A stretch of 64,000 nucleotides of DNA from Anaerolineales bacterium UBA5195 (GCA_002412925.1 DHVZ01000077.1:62001-126000); one strand, 5' to 3'; positions 33,526 to 42,612 are shown, numbered from the stretch's first letter. Notes: generated from the letters alone by a model not told the origin. Numbers and translations are program-made.

Positions 33526-35322
33526 ATGCCCGAAAACATCCTGATTGCCATTGCCTGGCCTTACGCCAACGCCGAAATCCACGTTGGGAATCTCACCGGC
33601 TCACATTTGCCGGGAGATATTGTGGCGCGTTATCATCGTTTAAAGGGCGATCATGTCTTGATGGTCAGTGGCACTGATTCGCACGGCACGCCGGTCACGA
33701 TGAGCGCCGACAAGCTCAACAAGCCGGTCGAGGAAGTCTACAAATTCTTCCACGAGGGCTTTTTAGAGGCGTTCAATGACTACGGCATCACCTATGATCT
33801 GTTTACCAGCACCCACACCGAAAACCATTTCAAGGTTTCGCAAAGCATTTTCCTGGCTTTGAAAGAGAACGATTTCTTGTTTACCAAAGTGGAGCCACAG
33901 TGGTTCTCGCCAGGGCTGGGAAAATTCCTGCCCGATCGCTATATTGAAGGCACCTGTTATATTTGCGGATTCGATGGCGCGCGTTCGGACCAGTGCGATA
34001 AATGTGGGAACGTTTTGGAGCCGGATAAGCTCGTCAACCCGAAATCGAAGTGGACAGGAGACACCTCCACCCCCGAACTCCGTGAGACCGAGCATTTCTA
34101 TATCGATCTCTCCAAGCTGGAGCCGCAAGTTGTCGAGTTCCTGAAAGCGCGTTCTGGCTATATGCGCGATACAGTGCTGGGTGAATCGCTCGGAAAAATC
34201 AACGCTGAGGGACTCAAGCCGCGCCCGATCACCCGCGACCTTGATTGGGGCATCCCCGTCCCGGTCGAAGGCTGGGACGGCAAGTGCCTGTACGTCTGGT
34301 TCGAGGCGGTCATCGGCTACCTCTCTGCTGCGATCGAATGGGCTAAAATTTCTGGAGAGCCAGATGCGTGGAAGCGCTGGTGGTCGAACCCGGCTGCCAG
34401 GCAGTATTACTTCATCGGCAAGGACAACATCTTCTTCCACACCTCGCTTTGGCCCGCCGAACTAATGGGCGTGGGCGAGCAATTCGCTGAAATCTTTAGC
34501 GATGAAAAAGGTATCCCGCTGACCTTGCCGCATGACGTGCCTGCCAACCAGTTCATGAACCTGGAAGGACAGAAAATCAGCGGCAGCCGCAACTGGGCGG
34601 TCTGGGGTCGCGACGCGCTGACCCGCTATGACCCGGATGCGCTGCGCTATTACCTGACGGTTAACATGCCTGAAACCAAAGACAGTGACTGGGATTGGGA
34701 CGAGTTTGTGACCCGTAACAACGGTGAGCTGGTCGCTACCTGGGGTAACCTGGCCAACCGTGTGCTGAGTTTTACCTTTAAGCATTGGGATGGACATGTC
34801 CCCGGGATCGACCTTGCCAGCTTGCGGGAGGGTGATCGGGATTTGCTGGCTGCCATCGAAACCGGATTCCAATCTGTGGGTGCGCTCTACGACACTGTCA
34901 AACTGCGCGACGCCCTGAAAGAGTCCCTGCGACTGGCGACGGAGGTCAACCGTTACCTTGACGCCAATGCCCCCTGGACGGCCATCAAAACCGATCGTGA
35001 TTCTGCCGCGCTGACGATTTACACCGCCTTGCGCGCCATCGACTCGCTCAAACTGCTTTTTGCGCCCATTCTGCCGTTTACCTCCGAAAAACTGCACGGC
35101 TTCTTTGGCTACCAGACGCCGCTCTTTGGCGAGCAGTATATCGAAGAAATCAGCGATAATCTCGGAATTCACACGGGCTTACGCTACAAGCCATCCGTTG
35201 TCGGTTTGCAGTGGAAACCAAGCGGCCTGCAGCCCGGTGCGCTGCTCAACCAGCCCGGCCCGCTCTTCAAGAAACTGGAAGAGAAAGTGGTCGCAGAAGA
35301 ACGGGCGAGGTTGGGGAAGTAA
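33526..35322 (+). CDS. metG: Methionyl-tRNA synthetase
   Basis: This is a 598-residue class I synthetase. The ATG has GGAGG 6 bases upstream. The HIGH-equivalent is PYANAEIHVGNLTGS. The zinc knuckle is CYICGFDGARSDQCDKCGN, and the KMSKS-equivalent is EGQKISGSRNWAVWG. The Rossmann core spans about 1-400 with the connective peptide, and the helical anticodon-binding domain about 405-560. It lacks the C-terminal tRNA-binding EMAP-like domain of many bacterial MetG proteins. It charges tRNA-Met for initiation and elongation. Single gene, ended by a strong bidirectional hairpin. Confidence 0.97.
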   Translation: MPENILIAIAWPYANAEIHVGNLTGSHLPGDIVARYHRLKGDHVLMVSGTDSHGTPVTMSADKLNKPVEEVYKFFHEGFLEAFNDYGITYDLFTSTHTENHFKVSQSIFLALKENDFLFTKVEPQWFSPGLGKFLPDRYIEGTCYICGFDGARSDQCDKCGNVLEPDKLVNPKSKWTGDTSTPELRETEHFYIDLSKLEPQVVEFLKARSGYMRDTVLGESLGKINAEGLKPRPITRDLDWGIPVPVEGWDGKCLYVWFEAVIGYLSAAIEWAKISGEPDAWKRWWSNPAARQYYFIGKDNIFFHTSLWPAELMGVGEQFAEIFSDEKGIPLTLPHDVPANQFMNLEGQKISGSRNWAVWGRDALTRYDPDALRYYLTVNMPETKDSDWDWDEFVTRNNGELVATWGNLANRVLSFTFKHWDGHVPGIDLASLREGDRDLLAAIETGFQSVGALYDTVKLRDALKESLRLATEVNRYLDANAPWTAIKTDRDSAALTIYTALRAIDSLKLLFAPILPFTSEKLHGFFGYQTPLFGEQYIEEISDNLGIHTGLRYKPSVVGLQWKPSGLQPGALLNQPGPLFKKLEEKVVAEERARLGK

Positions 35323-35326
35323 AAGC

Positions 35327-35361
35327 AAGCGGGGCGGACTTCTCAAAAGTCCGCCCCGCTT
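35327..35361. terminator. Bidirectional terminator between metG and the TIR-like gene
   Basis: A 15-bp perfect stem (35327-35341 with 35347-35361, core GCGGGGCGGAC) with 5-base loop begins 5 bases after the metG stop. It lies 25 bases from the stop of the convergent TIR-like gene. The A/T-rich flanks serve both directions. Confidence 0.85.
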
Positions 35362-35385
35362 AATCAATTCAGCCTTGATTGCTTA

Positions 35386-36306
35386 TCATCCCCCGAACCA
35401 ATTTCTCAACTCAATCGCCGCCTCCAGCGGATCGGAGCTTTGCAGATAGAGTTCCTTTTTGTCCAGCGCGCTTGAACCCTTGGAATAGGCCGGGCGAAAG
35501 ATGCGGCGCTGGATCGGATGCTGTGGACCGAGCGCGCCGTTCCATTCATTCAATGTCCAGTTCGGGGAGTTTTCAAAGGTGGGGGTGCCATATCGCGGGC
35601 TGCCGATGGCCAGCAGGATCGCGCTGTGTTGGTAGCCGTCCTGTAAGAGCATTTCCAGCGCTTCAGGGAAATTGACCAGCCGCTGGAGTGACTCGGAAGC
35701 GGGCATGGCGAGTTTGTCGAGCCAGACAGCGAAACCTTGGTCGGCCAGGGCGAAGGCCAGGGCGCGGATCAGCCTTTTGCGATTGTCTCTCCACTTCCAA
35801 CTAATGAAGATGGCGGGCGCCTCGGCGATCTGCTCGAAAAGTTCCGCGCCGGGCGGGCAGATTTCAACCGGCCCCTGGAACCTTTGACCATACGCGCTTT
35901 TCCAACAGGACGATTTTTCTCCAAGATGCCAGCGTTTTCCGGTGGGGGTTAGGAATTCAGACTGCATAAAGGCTCGTTCGGCGCTGTTGTGGCCGTAGAA
36001 CTTCGAGCCCTCCCCGCCGTGGGCAATCCATGCCCATTTTGGGAACTTGCCCAGGAGTTTTTCGCTGACCCCCAGGCGAGGATCATCGCGTTGGGCGACA
36101 ACTTCGACGTTCAGGCGGGCAACGATTTCGGGTGGGCGCTGGGGGACGGGGGCGACAATCCAGAGCACATCGCCAGATCGCAGCTTGGCGAAAACATTCC
36201 TGTCGTTACTGCCGTAAATGAAGGCGCTGTCGCTGCGGGTCAGGACCTTGCGCTTCCAGTCGGTGATCCGCTGGCGTTGGACGTAACAAACGACTTGCTT
36301 GGACAT
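35386..36306 (-). CDS. TIR-like domain protein with unknown N-terminal domain
   Basis: This is a 306-residue protein with AAGGAGG before the ATG. Residues about 165-290 follow the TIR layout: APAIFISWKWRDNRKRLIRA, GFAVWLDKLAMPASESL, SAILLAIGSPRY, then NWTLNEWNGAL, where the Glu could be the NADase catalytic residue. Residues 1-150 (VVCYVQRQRITDWKRKVL; SGDVLWIVAPVPQRPPEIVA) form a separate domain I do not recognise; it may be a nucleic-acid or ligand-binding module. Bacterial TIR proteins often deplete NAD during phage defence, but this one has no evident defence partner. Role open. Confidence 0.6.
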   Translation of the reverse strand: MSKQVVCYVQRQRITDWKRKVLTRSDSAFIYGSNDRNVFAKLRSGDVLWIVAPVPQRPPEIVARLNVEVVAQRDDPRLGVSEKLLGKFPKWAWIAHGGEGSKFYGHNSAERAFMQSEFLTPTGKRWHLGEKSSCWKSAYGQRFQGPVEICPPGAELFEQIAEAPAIFISWKWRDNRKRLIRALAFALADQGFAVWLDKLAMPASESLQRLVNFPEALEMLLQDGYQHSAILLAIGSPRYGTPTFENSPNWTLNEWNGALGPQHPIQRRIFRPAYSKGSSALDKKELYLQSSDPLEAAIELRNWFGG

Positions 36307-36402
36307 TCTGCCTCCTTGTTCTTAAAGAAGGGAATAGTTTGCCTGTCTCGTGACCAAATTGGCGCCGAATCCAATTTCTTTACGCGGCAAGGAAATCCGC
36401 GC

Positions 36403-37332
36403 CTACTGGTCGTTAATATCGTCCATCGAGATTTCGTCGTCGATTGGTTCCAGGTGTGTGCTGACAATAGCTTCGCCCAGTGCGGCGCGGATCTCCCCTT
36501 CGAAATCCTCGGCGAGATGATGAGCGTCATGGACGCTCCAGGCGCCGGGCACGAGGAGATGCACCGAAATGAAGCGGCGTGAAGCAGACTGGCGGGTGCG
36601 TAAGGCGTGAAATTCGACCCCTGTTTGGCGATATTTCAGCATGACGGTTTCAATCACCTGCTTCTCATCTGCCGGGAGCGCACTGTCCATTAAGCCTTCC
36701 ACGGATCGACGCACCAGCCCCACCCCGGTCCAAATGATATTGACGGCCACGATCAGGGCGACGATTGGGTCGAGCCGGGTCCAGCCGGTCAGCGCAACCA
36801 CGCCAACACCGGTGATAACGCCTGCGGAGGTCCAGACATCGGTCATCAGGTGCTGAGAATCAGCTTCCAGGGTGATGGAGTTATGTTTTTTGGCTGCCGT
36901 CATCAGCACCCGCGCAACCCCAAAATTGACGACCGAAGCGCCAATCGAAACGAGAATACCGAGCCCCGGCTGTTCCAGCGGGCGCGGGTTGAACAGGCGT
37001 TCAACCCCGGTGAAGGCGATTCCGGCGGCGGCGACAAGAATCAAGAGACCTTCCACTACGCTGGCAAAGTATTCAGCCTTGCTATGTCCAAAGGTGTGTT
37101 TGTCATCTGCCGGGCGGGCGGCTATCGTCAGCATACCGAGGGCCATCAGCGCACCCAGCAGGTTGACAATTGACTCAACCGCATCTGAGAGCAGCCCCAC
37201 TGAACCGGTCAGCAGATAGGCGCCGGATTTCATCGCAATCGTGATCAGTGCCGCAGCAATCGAGAGCCAGGCAAATTTGGTCAGCGAAGCGCGGTCGAGG
37301 TGGGCTTGGTTTTTGGGTTGCATTCGTTCCAT
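36403..37332 (-). CDS. Cation diffusion facilitator (CDF) metal exporter
   Basis: The start at ATG 37332 (MERMQPKNQAHLDRASLTKF) gives 309 residues. Six TM helices: SGAYLLTGSVGLLSDAVESI carries the TM2 metal-site Asp, DKHTFGHSKAEYFASV the HxxGH loop, and HLMTDVWTSAGVITGVG the TM5 HxxxD site. A cytoplasmic C-terminal domain (about 215-290) follows. It exports Zn(II), Fe(II) or similar by proton antiport. The frame stays open upstream into the decayed insertion element, but that part is transposase-derived, not CDF. Intact. Confidence 0.93.
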   Translation of the reverse strand: MERMQPKNQAHLDRASLTKFAWLSIAAALITIAMKSGAYLLTGSVGLLSDAVESIVNLLGALMALGMLTIAARPADDKHTFGHSKAEYFASVVEGLLILVAAAGIAFTGVERLFNPRPLEQPGLGILVSIGASVVNFGVARVLMTAAKKHNSITLEADSQHLMTDVWTSAGVITGVGVVALTGWTRLDPIVALIVAVNIIWTGVGLVRRSVEGLMDSALPADEKQVIETVMLKYRQTGVEFHALRTRQSASRRFISVHLLVPGAWSVHDAHHLAEDFEGEIRAALGEAIVSTHLEPIDDEISMDDINDQ

Positions 37333-37415
37333 ATTCTTGGGGAGACCCCTTGAATTTGTTCCTATTATACGTCTTCTGACCATTAAGGGGCTTGTATTAA
37401 CAGAGATCGTAGCTA

Positions 37416-38465
37416 GTTGGGGACAAGGTTTGCCTCTGTGAGCCAATCGACGCTCAGAATAAGGAACCAGACCGGTTGGAAAATGGGTAAAGGATTTCTT
37501 GGCGCACTCCGGATTGTGGCAATAATAACGGAAAACTTTGGCTTCTTTGACTTGCCCATCGTCGTCGTAGAATTTCTTTTGGCGTGTTTTTCTGCTTTTA
37601 CGGCTGACATCGGATCAACCACAGTAGGTACAGCAGATCACCTCATCGGTAACTTGTTCCCAACTGCCCAAGACAGTGCGCTCCATCGCAAGCAGCCAGG
37701 GTCTGACAGGCAAGTGTGGTTGATCAACCGCTCCTGCTTGAGCGGACAGGGTCTGTAAATCATCAAGAGTAGCATGTACTTTGGGTGTCAACCCGTCGAA
37801 AGCCTCCATTTTTGCCAACAATGCCAGTATTTGGCCCAATAATTGGCTTACAAGTCATTCATCGCGCAGATGAATGGTCGGTTTTTAGATCAAAACGTTC
37901 TCTCAGCGTGGTAATGAGTTGTTCCCAGCCACTTTCCTGGCTGGCCTGTTCGATTTAGGTGTAGGTGACTTCGCAGCCTTGTTTATGCAAGTGTTCGTAC
38001 ACCTGTTCGGTTTATCCAGATTGGGAATGTGGCAAACACCGTCACGATCCGCTCTACCAATTCGCGCGTTACCACTTCAGTCGCAACCAAGCTAAGTAGA
38101 TGGGCCCAATCGCCCCTGATCCAATGCTTCATCCATAAACTGATGTGCTCTTGCTTCGTATTTGTCCAGCCCGCCAATTGCTCCTGGCGCACAAACGGAG
38201 TGCGTCCATCTCTGTTCCGCCTGCTTTGACGCCCGTCATTTTCACTTTGCAACTGGCCCAAGAAAATAATCAACATTCGCAGGTAGAATGGATGCTCGTT
38301 ACTCACCTGTAAAGTAAAATGCCCGCTCAATTCTGCCTGCCATTGTCCGTTTTCCATCTGCCTGACTTCCACTTTCGGCTCACCACCACACGCTACACAT
38401 CCTAATGCCAGCCCAATTATGCTGGTCCCCTGATTGAAATAACACACCAAGAAGATGATACCCAC
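37416..38465 (-). pseudogene. Broken transposase-like gene of the insertion element
   Basis: Read on the minus strand, the pieces line up as one decayed protein. First an N-terminal helix-turn-helix (GRTPFVRQEQLAGW, HISLWMKHWIRGDW, VATEVVTRELVERI) at 37983-38465. Then come frame-shifted and stop-containing stretches (YEHLHKQGCEVTYT stop). Then LIGQILALLAKMEAFDGLTP and a zinc-ribbon ICCTYCG, stop, RKSRKTRQKKFYDDDG, YYCHNPECAKKSFTHFPTGL at about 37450-37840. The DDE catalytic core that should follow is absent: the frame runs straight into the left terminal repeat. By recall such HTH plus zinc-ribbon transposases are frequent in Chloroflexota. Non-functional, internally deleted. Confidence 0.6.
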
Positions 38466-38757
38466 TCAAACTGATACACCTAATCGCCCGGCTTTTTTCT
38501 CAGACAAGTTCGATATTTCCTCGCCTTTTTTGTTTTCGCTTCCGCCAGCACCACATTTCTGGCCCTGCTATTATCCATCCACTCACATTTTCAGTACACA
38601 CGCCTCGTACCAAGCCTAATAGCAAGCTCGCCATCAGTATTATGGACAAAATCTTGAACAGTATGTTACTATGCACCTGAGCCAACCTCTCTTGATGGTT
38701 TTTGCAGGTACATTTGTACCCTATCTTGACGGTTGGCTCATCTTTTTTGTCCCCAAC
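37416..38757 (-). mobile_element. Degenerate insertion element with terminal inverted repeats
   Basis: The left end GTTGGGGACAA (37416-37426), 12 bases, TGAGCCAA is mirrored at the right end: the reverse complement from 38757 reads GTTGGGGACAA, then 6 bases, TGAGCCAA. A further TGAGCCAA copy lies at 38678-38685. About 1.34 kb, carrying one broken transposase-like gene. Target duplication is not clear in the flanks. The left end is 84 bases upstream of the CDF start, so insertion may have changed CDF expression. Confidence 0.65.
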
Positions 38758-38800
38758 GTGTTACGCTCTCATTCAGTATTCAGTTGCCAGTCTTCAAGGA

Positions 38801-38836
38801 GCAGAAAGCAAAAGGAGGCTCTTACGGAACCTCCTT
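38801..38836 (-). terminator. Terminator downstream of serC
   Basis: On the minus strand AAGGAGG and CCTCCTT (38812-38818 with 38830-38836) form a stem followed by TTTGCTTT. It lies about 40 bases after the serC stop; the spacer holds a CAGTTATCAG-type repeat. Confidence 0.6.
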
Positions 38837-38874
38837 CTGACTGATAACTGCTTACTGCTCGCTGATTGCTAAAA

Positions 38875-39966
38875 CTACCCGTTTTTCTTCTGGAATTCCT
38901 GCATAAATTGAACCAGGAATTCTATGTCCGAGAGTTCAACAGCGTTGTAGATTGAGGCGCGCAGGCCGCCAACCGAACGGTGACCCTTCAGGCCGATCAT
39001 GTTCAACTTCTTGGCTTCCTTGGCGAAGGTGTCTTCCAGTTCTTCGTTGGGCAGGCGGAAGGTGACATTCATGCGGGAGCGGCTTTCGGTCTGGGCATGG
39101 CCTTTATAGAAGCCGCCGCTGGTGTCGATGGTCTTGTAGAGCAAATCAGCCTTGGCCTTGTTGCGGGCCTCGATGGCGGGCAGGCCGCCGAGTTTCTTGA
39201 TCCACTTCATTACCAGGCCAACCATGTAGATGGAGAAGCAGGGCGGGGTGTTGTAAAGGGATTTCTCGGTGGCTTGAACTTTGTAGTCAAGCATGACCGG
39301 CAGGTTTTCGGGGACGCGTTCGAGCATGTCTTCGCGCAGGATGCCAACCACCACGCCCGCCGGGCCGACGTTCTTCTGCGCGCCCGCATACAGGTAGGCA
39401 TACTTGGTGACATCCACCGGGCGGCTCATGAAATCGGATGAGGTGTCGCAAACCAGGGGCACGCCAGACGGAGGCACAGGTTCCTTGAAAAATTCCACGC
39501 CGTGGATGGTTTCGTTGGAGCAGTAATAGAGATAGGCGGCCTTGGGGTCAAGCTCGAGGTTTTCAGGGACAACGTTGTAGTTGCTGGCTTTGGTATCTGC
39601 AGAAACGTGGGTGGCGCCGAGTTTCTGGGCTTCCTGGAGGGCTTTCTTGCTCCAGGCGCCGGTGACGACATAGTCAGCCGAAGCGCCGGCCGGGCGCAGG
39701 TTCATCGGAACCATGGCGAATTGCAGGCTGGCGCCGCCCTGCATGAAGATAACTTTGTAATTGGCCGGAATGTTGAGCAGTTCACGCAGATCGGCTTCGG
39801 CTTCGGTGATCATCCCCTCGAATTCTTTCGAGCGGTGGCTCATTTCGACGATCGACATGCCCGAACCTTTATAGTCGAGCAGTTCGGCCTGGGCCGTTTG
39901 CATGACTTCCAGCGGAAGACCGGCCGGGCCGGCGTTGAAATTATGAGCGCGATTTAATTCGGACAT
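38875..39966 (-). CDS. serC: Phosphoserine aminotransferase
   Basis: This is a 363-residue class V aminotransferase; AAGGAG precedes the ATG. Motifs: AHNFNAGPAGLPLEVMQTAQ, VIFMQGGASLQFAMVPMNL, DTSSDFMSRPVDVTKYAYLY, and the PLP-lysine segment AGAQKNVGPAGV. The C-terminus is GLKGHRSVGGLRASIYNAV. It converts 3-phosphohydroxypyruvate to phosphoserine, the second step of serine synthesis. It is divergent from serA, which lies 276 bases away, so the two first pathway steps flank a shared control region. Confidence 0.97.
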   Translation of the reverse strand: MSELNRAHNFNAGPAGLPLEVMQTAQAELLDYKGSGMSIVEMSHRSKEFEGMITEAEADLRELLNIPANYKVIFMQGGASLQFAMVPMNLRPAGASADYVVTGAWSKKALQEAQKLGATHVSADTKASNYNVVPENLELDPKAAYLYYCSNETIHGVEFFKEPVPPSGVPLVCDTSSDFMSRPVDVTKYAYLYAGAQKNVGPAGVVVGILREDMLERVPENLPVMLDYKVQATEKSLYNTPPCFSIYMVGLVMKWIKKLGGLPAIEARNKAKADLLYKTIDTSGGFYKGHAQTESRSRMNVTFRLPNEELEDTFAKEAKKLNMIGLKGHRSVGGLRASIYNAVELSDIEFLVQFMQEFQKKNG

Positions 39967-40133
39967 TTGGCTTTTCTCCTTAAATTGAAATCGAGTGAAT
40001 GTCAGGCAATCAATTATAACCTTTGCGAGGTTTCCCCGGCTTCACCGGGCACACCTCATTTTTATCATGTCAACGCTTAACTTGCTAGTGGCATTTATCA
40101 CGATGCGCACGGTATAAGTGTGATGTCTGTCGG

Positions 40134-40162
40134 TTGACTCTGCTGTGTCCGATTGGTACAAT
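40134..40162 (+). promoter_or_regulatory. serA promoter
   Basis: TTGACT (40134-40139), 17-base spacer, TACAAT (40157-40162). Start near 40169, leader about 74 bases, then AGGAG before the serA ATG. The rest of the serC-serA spacer shows nothing else recognisable. Confidence 0.7.
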
Positions 40163-40242
40163 GGTTTGTGAAAGTTGTCACCCATTTCCTTCCAGGGCTT
40201 GCCCCTGACCGATGAAATCCGATCCCGAAACAGGAGAAACCG

Positions 40243-41142
40243 ATGAAAGTCCTAGTTTGCGACAAAACCGAAAAAGAATGCATCGAACAGATGCGCGCCG
40301 CTGGCCTGACGGTGGATGCAAATTTTGAAATCACACCCGAAGACTTGATGACCGTTCTCCCGGCTTACGACGTGGCTGTGGTGCGTTCCCGCACCAAGAT
40401 CCGCCAGCCGCTGATCGATGTTTGCCCGAATCTTAAGCTGATTGTGCGCGGGGGCGTTGGGCTGGATACGATTGATGTGGATTATGCGCGCGGCAAGGGC
40501 ATCACGGTTAAGAATACCCCGCTGGCCTCCTCCGATTCGGTCGCCGAACTGGCGATTGGTTACATGTTCATGCTCGCCCGTTCACTTTACAGAGCTACTT
40601 CCACGATGAAGGCCGAAAAATGGGAGAAAAAATCCTTCGATGGTGATGAAATCGGCGGCAAAACCCTTGGCCTGATTGGGGTGGGCAACATCGGCAAGGC
40701 CGTGATCAAACGTGCGATTGCTCTCGGGATGACCGTTGTAGCCTACGATCCGTATGTCAAAGAAGTGACGGGCGCGAAGCTGGTTTCGCTGGATGAACTG
40801 CTTGCCCAGGCCGATTACATCAGCCTGCATCTGCCGAAGACCAAGGAATCTGCCGGTTTGATCGGCGCGGAACAGTTTGGCAAGATGAAAACCGGGGTGC
40901 GGATTGTCAACTGTGCCCGTGGCGGGATCATCGACGAAGCCGCACTGGTTGAGGCGCTGGACAGCGGCAAAGTGGCCGGAGCGGCGGTGGATGTCTTCTC
41001 CGAAGAACCGCCCACCAATTGGATTCTGCCCAAGCACGAGAATGTGATTGCCTCCCCGCATATTGGCGCTGCGACCAAAGAAGGTCAGGGCCGCGTCGGC
41101 GCGGAAGTGGCCCAGATCGTGATTGATTTCGCGAAGAAGTAA
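40243..41142 (+). CDS. serA: D-3-phosphoglycerate dehydrogenase, short form without ACT domain
   Basis: This is a 299-residue D-2-hydroxyacid dehydrogenase. The substrate domain contains LIVRGGVGLDTIDVDYARGK. The NAD motif is GLIGVGNIGKAV. Catalytic Arg lies in NCARGGIIDEAAL, Glu in VFSEEPP, and His in ASPHIGAATKEGQ. The length equals the minimal type-3 enzyme with no regulatory ACT or ASB domain, so no direct serine feedback is expected. It oxidises 3-phosphoglycerate to phosphohydroxypyruvate. It is followed by DUF1015, a frequent partner of serA in Clostridia and Chloroflexota by recall. Confidence 0.94.
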   Translation: MKVLVCDKTEKECIEQMRAAGLTVDANFEITPEDLMTVLPAYDVAVVRSRTKIRQPLIDVCPNLKLIVRGGVGLDTIDVDYARGKGITVKNTPLASSDSVAELAIGYMFMLARSLYRATSTMKAEKWEKKSFDGDEIGGKTLGLIGVGNIGKAVIKRAIALGMTVVAYDPYVKEVTGAKLVSLDELLAQADYISLHLPKTKESAGLIGAEQFGKMKTGVRIVNCARGGIIDEAALVEALDSGKVAGAAVDVFSEEPPTNWILPKHENVIASPHIGAATKEGQGRVGAEVAQIVIDFAKK

Positions 41143-41149
41143 AGTTTAT

Positions 41150-41239
41150 GTCATTGCGAGGAGCTGTTCTGGCGACGAAGCAACCTCCTCACGAACGGGG
41201 ATTGTTTCGCTCGCCGTTAAACGACTCGCTCGCAATGAC
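41150..41239. repeat. Palindromic dispersed-type repeat (GTCATTGCGAGGAGC family)
   Basis: GTCATTGCGAGGAGC at the left and CGCTCGCAATGAC at the right are inverted, with GAAGCAACCTC and GGGGATTGTTTCGCTCG between. This is the look of repeats scattered through many genomes. A diverged relative seems to lie at 42630-42785 (TTGCGAGCGG ... GGAGATTGCTTC ... CGCAACGACATG). It separates serA from the DUF1015 gene. Confidence 0.6.
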
Positions 41240-41251
41240 ATGGCAGAGACT

Positions 41252-42565
41252 ATGAAAATCTATTCCGATATCGGCATCCAAATCCCTGAAATCTACCTGC
41301 CCAAGCCCGGCACTGACTTGACCAAGTGGGCTGTCATCGCCTGCGACCAATTCACCTCGCAGCCCGAATATTGGGAAAAGGTGGAGAAGCTGGTCGGCGA
41401 CAGCCCCACCACGCTCAACCTGACGTTCCCGGAGGTTTATCTCGAAAAACCTGGCGAGGGGGAACGCATCCAGAGCATTCAGTCTGGCATGAAAAAGGTG
41501 CTTGAAGCCGGTGTTTTGCAGCCGCGCGAGGGCTTGATCTACGTTGAGCGCACCATCGACGGGCGCACTCGCAAGGGTCTGATGCTGGCGCTCGACCTGG
41601 AGTGCTACGATTTCACCAAAGGTTCCTCCAGCCTGATCCGCGCCACCGAGGGGACGATTGTCGAACGCCTGCCACCCCGGATGAAAATCCGCGAAGGCGC
41701 GGCCTTGGAATTCCCGCACATCCTGGTTCTGATCGACGATCCCAAGGGCACAGTCATCGAACCGCTGCAGGCAGCCAAACCCAAACTGGAGAAGCTCTAC
41801 GACTTCAACCTGATGTTCGACAGCGGACACCTGGCGGGATATGCAGTCAGCCCTGAGATGGAAAATGGCGTGGTTGCGGCTTTGCGCGGATTAGCCGAGC
41901 CGGAGGCTTTCTCTGAAAAATACGGCGTCAAAGACCAGCCGGTGCTTTTGTTCGCCATGGGCGATGGCAACCACTCGCTGGCTACCGCCAAGGCCATTTG
42001 GGAAAAGGTCAAGTCGACCGTTGGCATGGATCATCCTGCCCGCTATGCGCTGGTCGAGATTGAAAACGTGCATGACGAGGCGCTCGAGTTCGAACCGATC
42101 CATCGGGTGCTCTTTGGGCTAAAAAAAGACATCCTTTCGAGTATGTTGGCTCACTTTGGAGTCGGCTACAGTTACATGCCGGTCGCAAATGCCAAGGAAA
42201 TGGTCAAACGTGTGGACACTGCCACAGGCGAGAAGCAAGTCATCGGGGTGATTGGCGGCGGGAAGCCCTTCGGCGTGATCCAAATCTCGAAGACCACCTC
42301 CAACCTGCCGGTCGGCACGCTGCAAACCTTCCTGGATGCTTTCATGAAATCCAACGGCGCCGAGAAGATCGACTACGTCCACGGCGCGAAGGTGACTGTT
42401 GAATTGGGCAGCCAGCCCGAGAATATCGGCTTCTACCTGCCAGGGATGAACAAGTCGGACCTGTTCAAGACCGTCATCCTGGATGGCGCCCTGCCGCGCA
42501 AAACCTTCTCGATGGGCGAAGCTCGTGAGAAGCGTTTCTATATGGAAGGCAGAAAGATTCAGTAA
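41252..42565 (+). CDS. DUF1015 family protein
   Basis: This is a 437-residue protein from ATG 41252 (MKIYSDIGIQIPEIYLPKPG); ATG 41240 is an alternative, still outside the repeat body. Upstream frame is repeat-derived and excluded. Family motifs: WAVIACDQFTSQPEYWEKV, FAMGDGNHSLATAKAIWEKV (the HxLATAK-like block) and YVHGAKVTVELGSQPENIGF. DUF1015 has no proven biochemistry that I know; it regularly lies beside serA/serC, so a serine-linked step (for example a kinase or hydrolase of a pathway intermediate) is plausible. A good terminator follows. Confidence 0.9.
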   Translation: MKIYSDIGIQIPEIYLPKPGTDLTKWAVIACDQFTSQPEYWEKVEKLVGDSPTTLNLTFPEVYLEKPGEGERIQSIQSGMKKVLEAGVLQPREGLIYVERTIDGRTRKGLMLALDLECYDFTKGSSSLIRATEGTIVERLPPRMKIREGAALEFPHILVLIDDPKGTVIEPLQAAKPKLEKLYDFNLMFDSGHLAGYAVSPEMENGVVAALRGLAEPEAFSEKYGVKDQPVLLFAMGDGNHSLATAKAIWEKVKSTVGMDHPARYALVEIENVHDEALEFEPIHRVLFGLKKDILSSMLAHFGVGYSYMPVANAKEMVKRVDTATGEKQVIGVIGGGKPFGVIQISKTTSNLPVGTLQTFLDAFMKSNGAEKIDYVHGAKVTVELGSQPENIGFYLPGMNKSDLFKTVILDGALPRKTFSMGEAREKRFYMEGRKIQ

Positions 42566-42583
42566 TCAGTGAACAGTAAACAG

Positions 42584-42612
42584 AAACCGCCCAGGATGAG
42601 GGCGGTTTTTTG
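42584..42612 (+). terminator. Terminator after the serA-DUF1015 unit
   Basis: AAACCGCCC / GGGCGGTTT (42584-42592 with 42600-42608) with 7-base loop and a following TTT. It lies 19 bases after the DUF1015 stop. Confidence 0.85.

Noticed and set aside
37413..37446. Extended CDF protein starting upstream at 37446
   Set aside because: Extra residues come from the insertion element end; homologous sequence starts after 37332.
38500..38685. 61-codon minus-strand ORF with a hydrophobic stretch inside the insertion element
   Set aside because: Lies between the right terminal repeat and the transposase remnant; no supporting pattern.
41123..41239. Extended DUF1015 N-terminus starting inside serA
   Set aside because: It translates the palindromic repeat and shows no family similarity.
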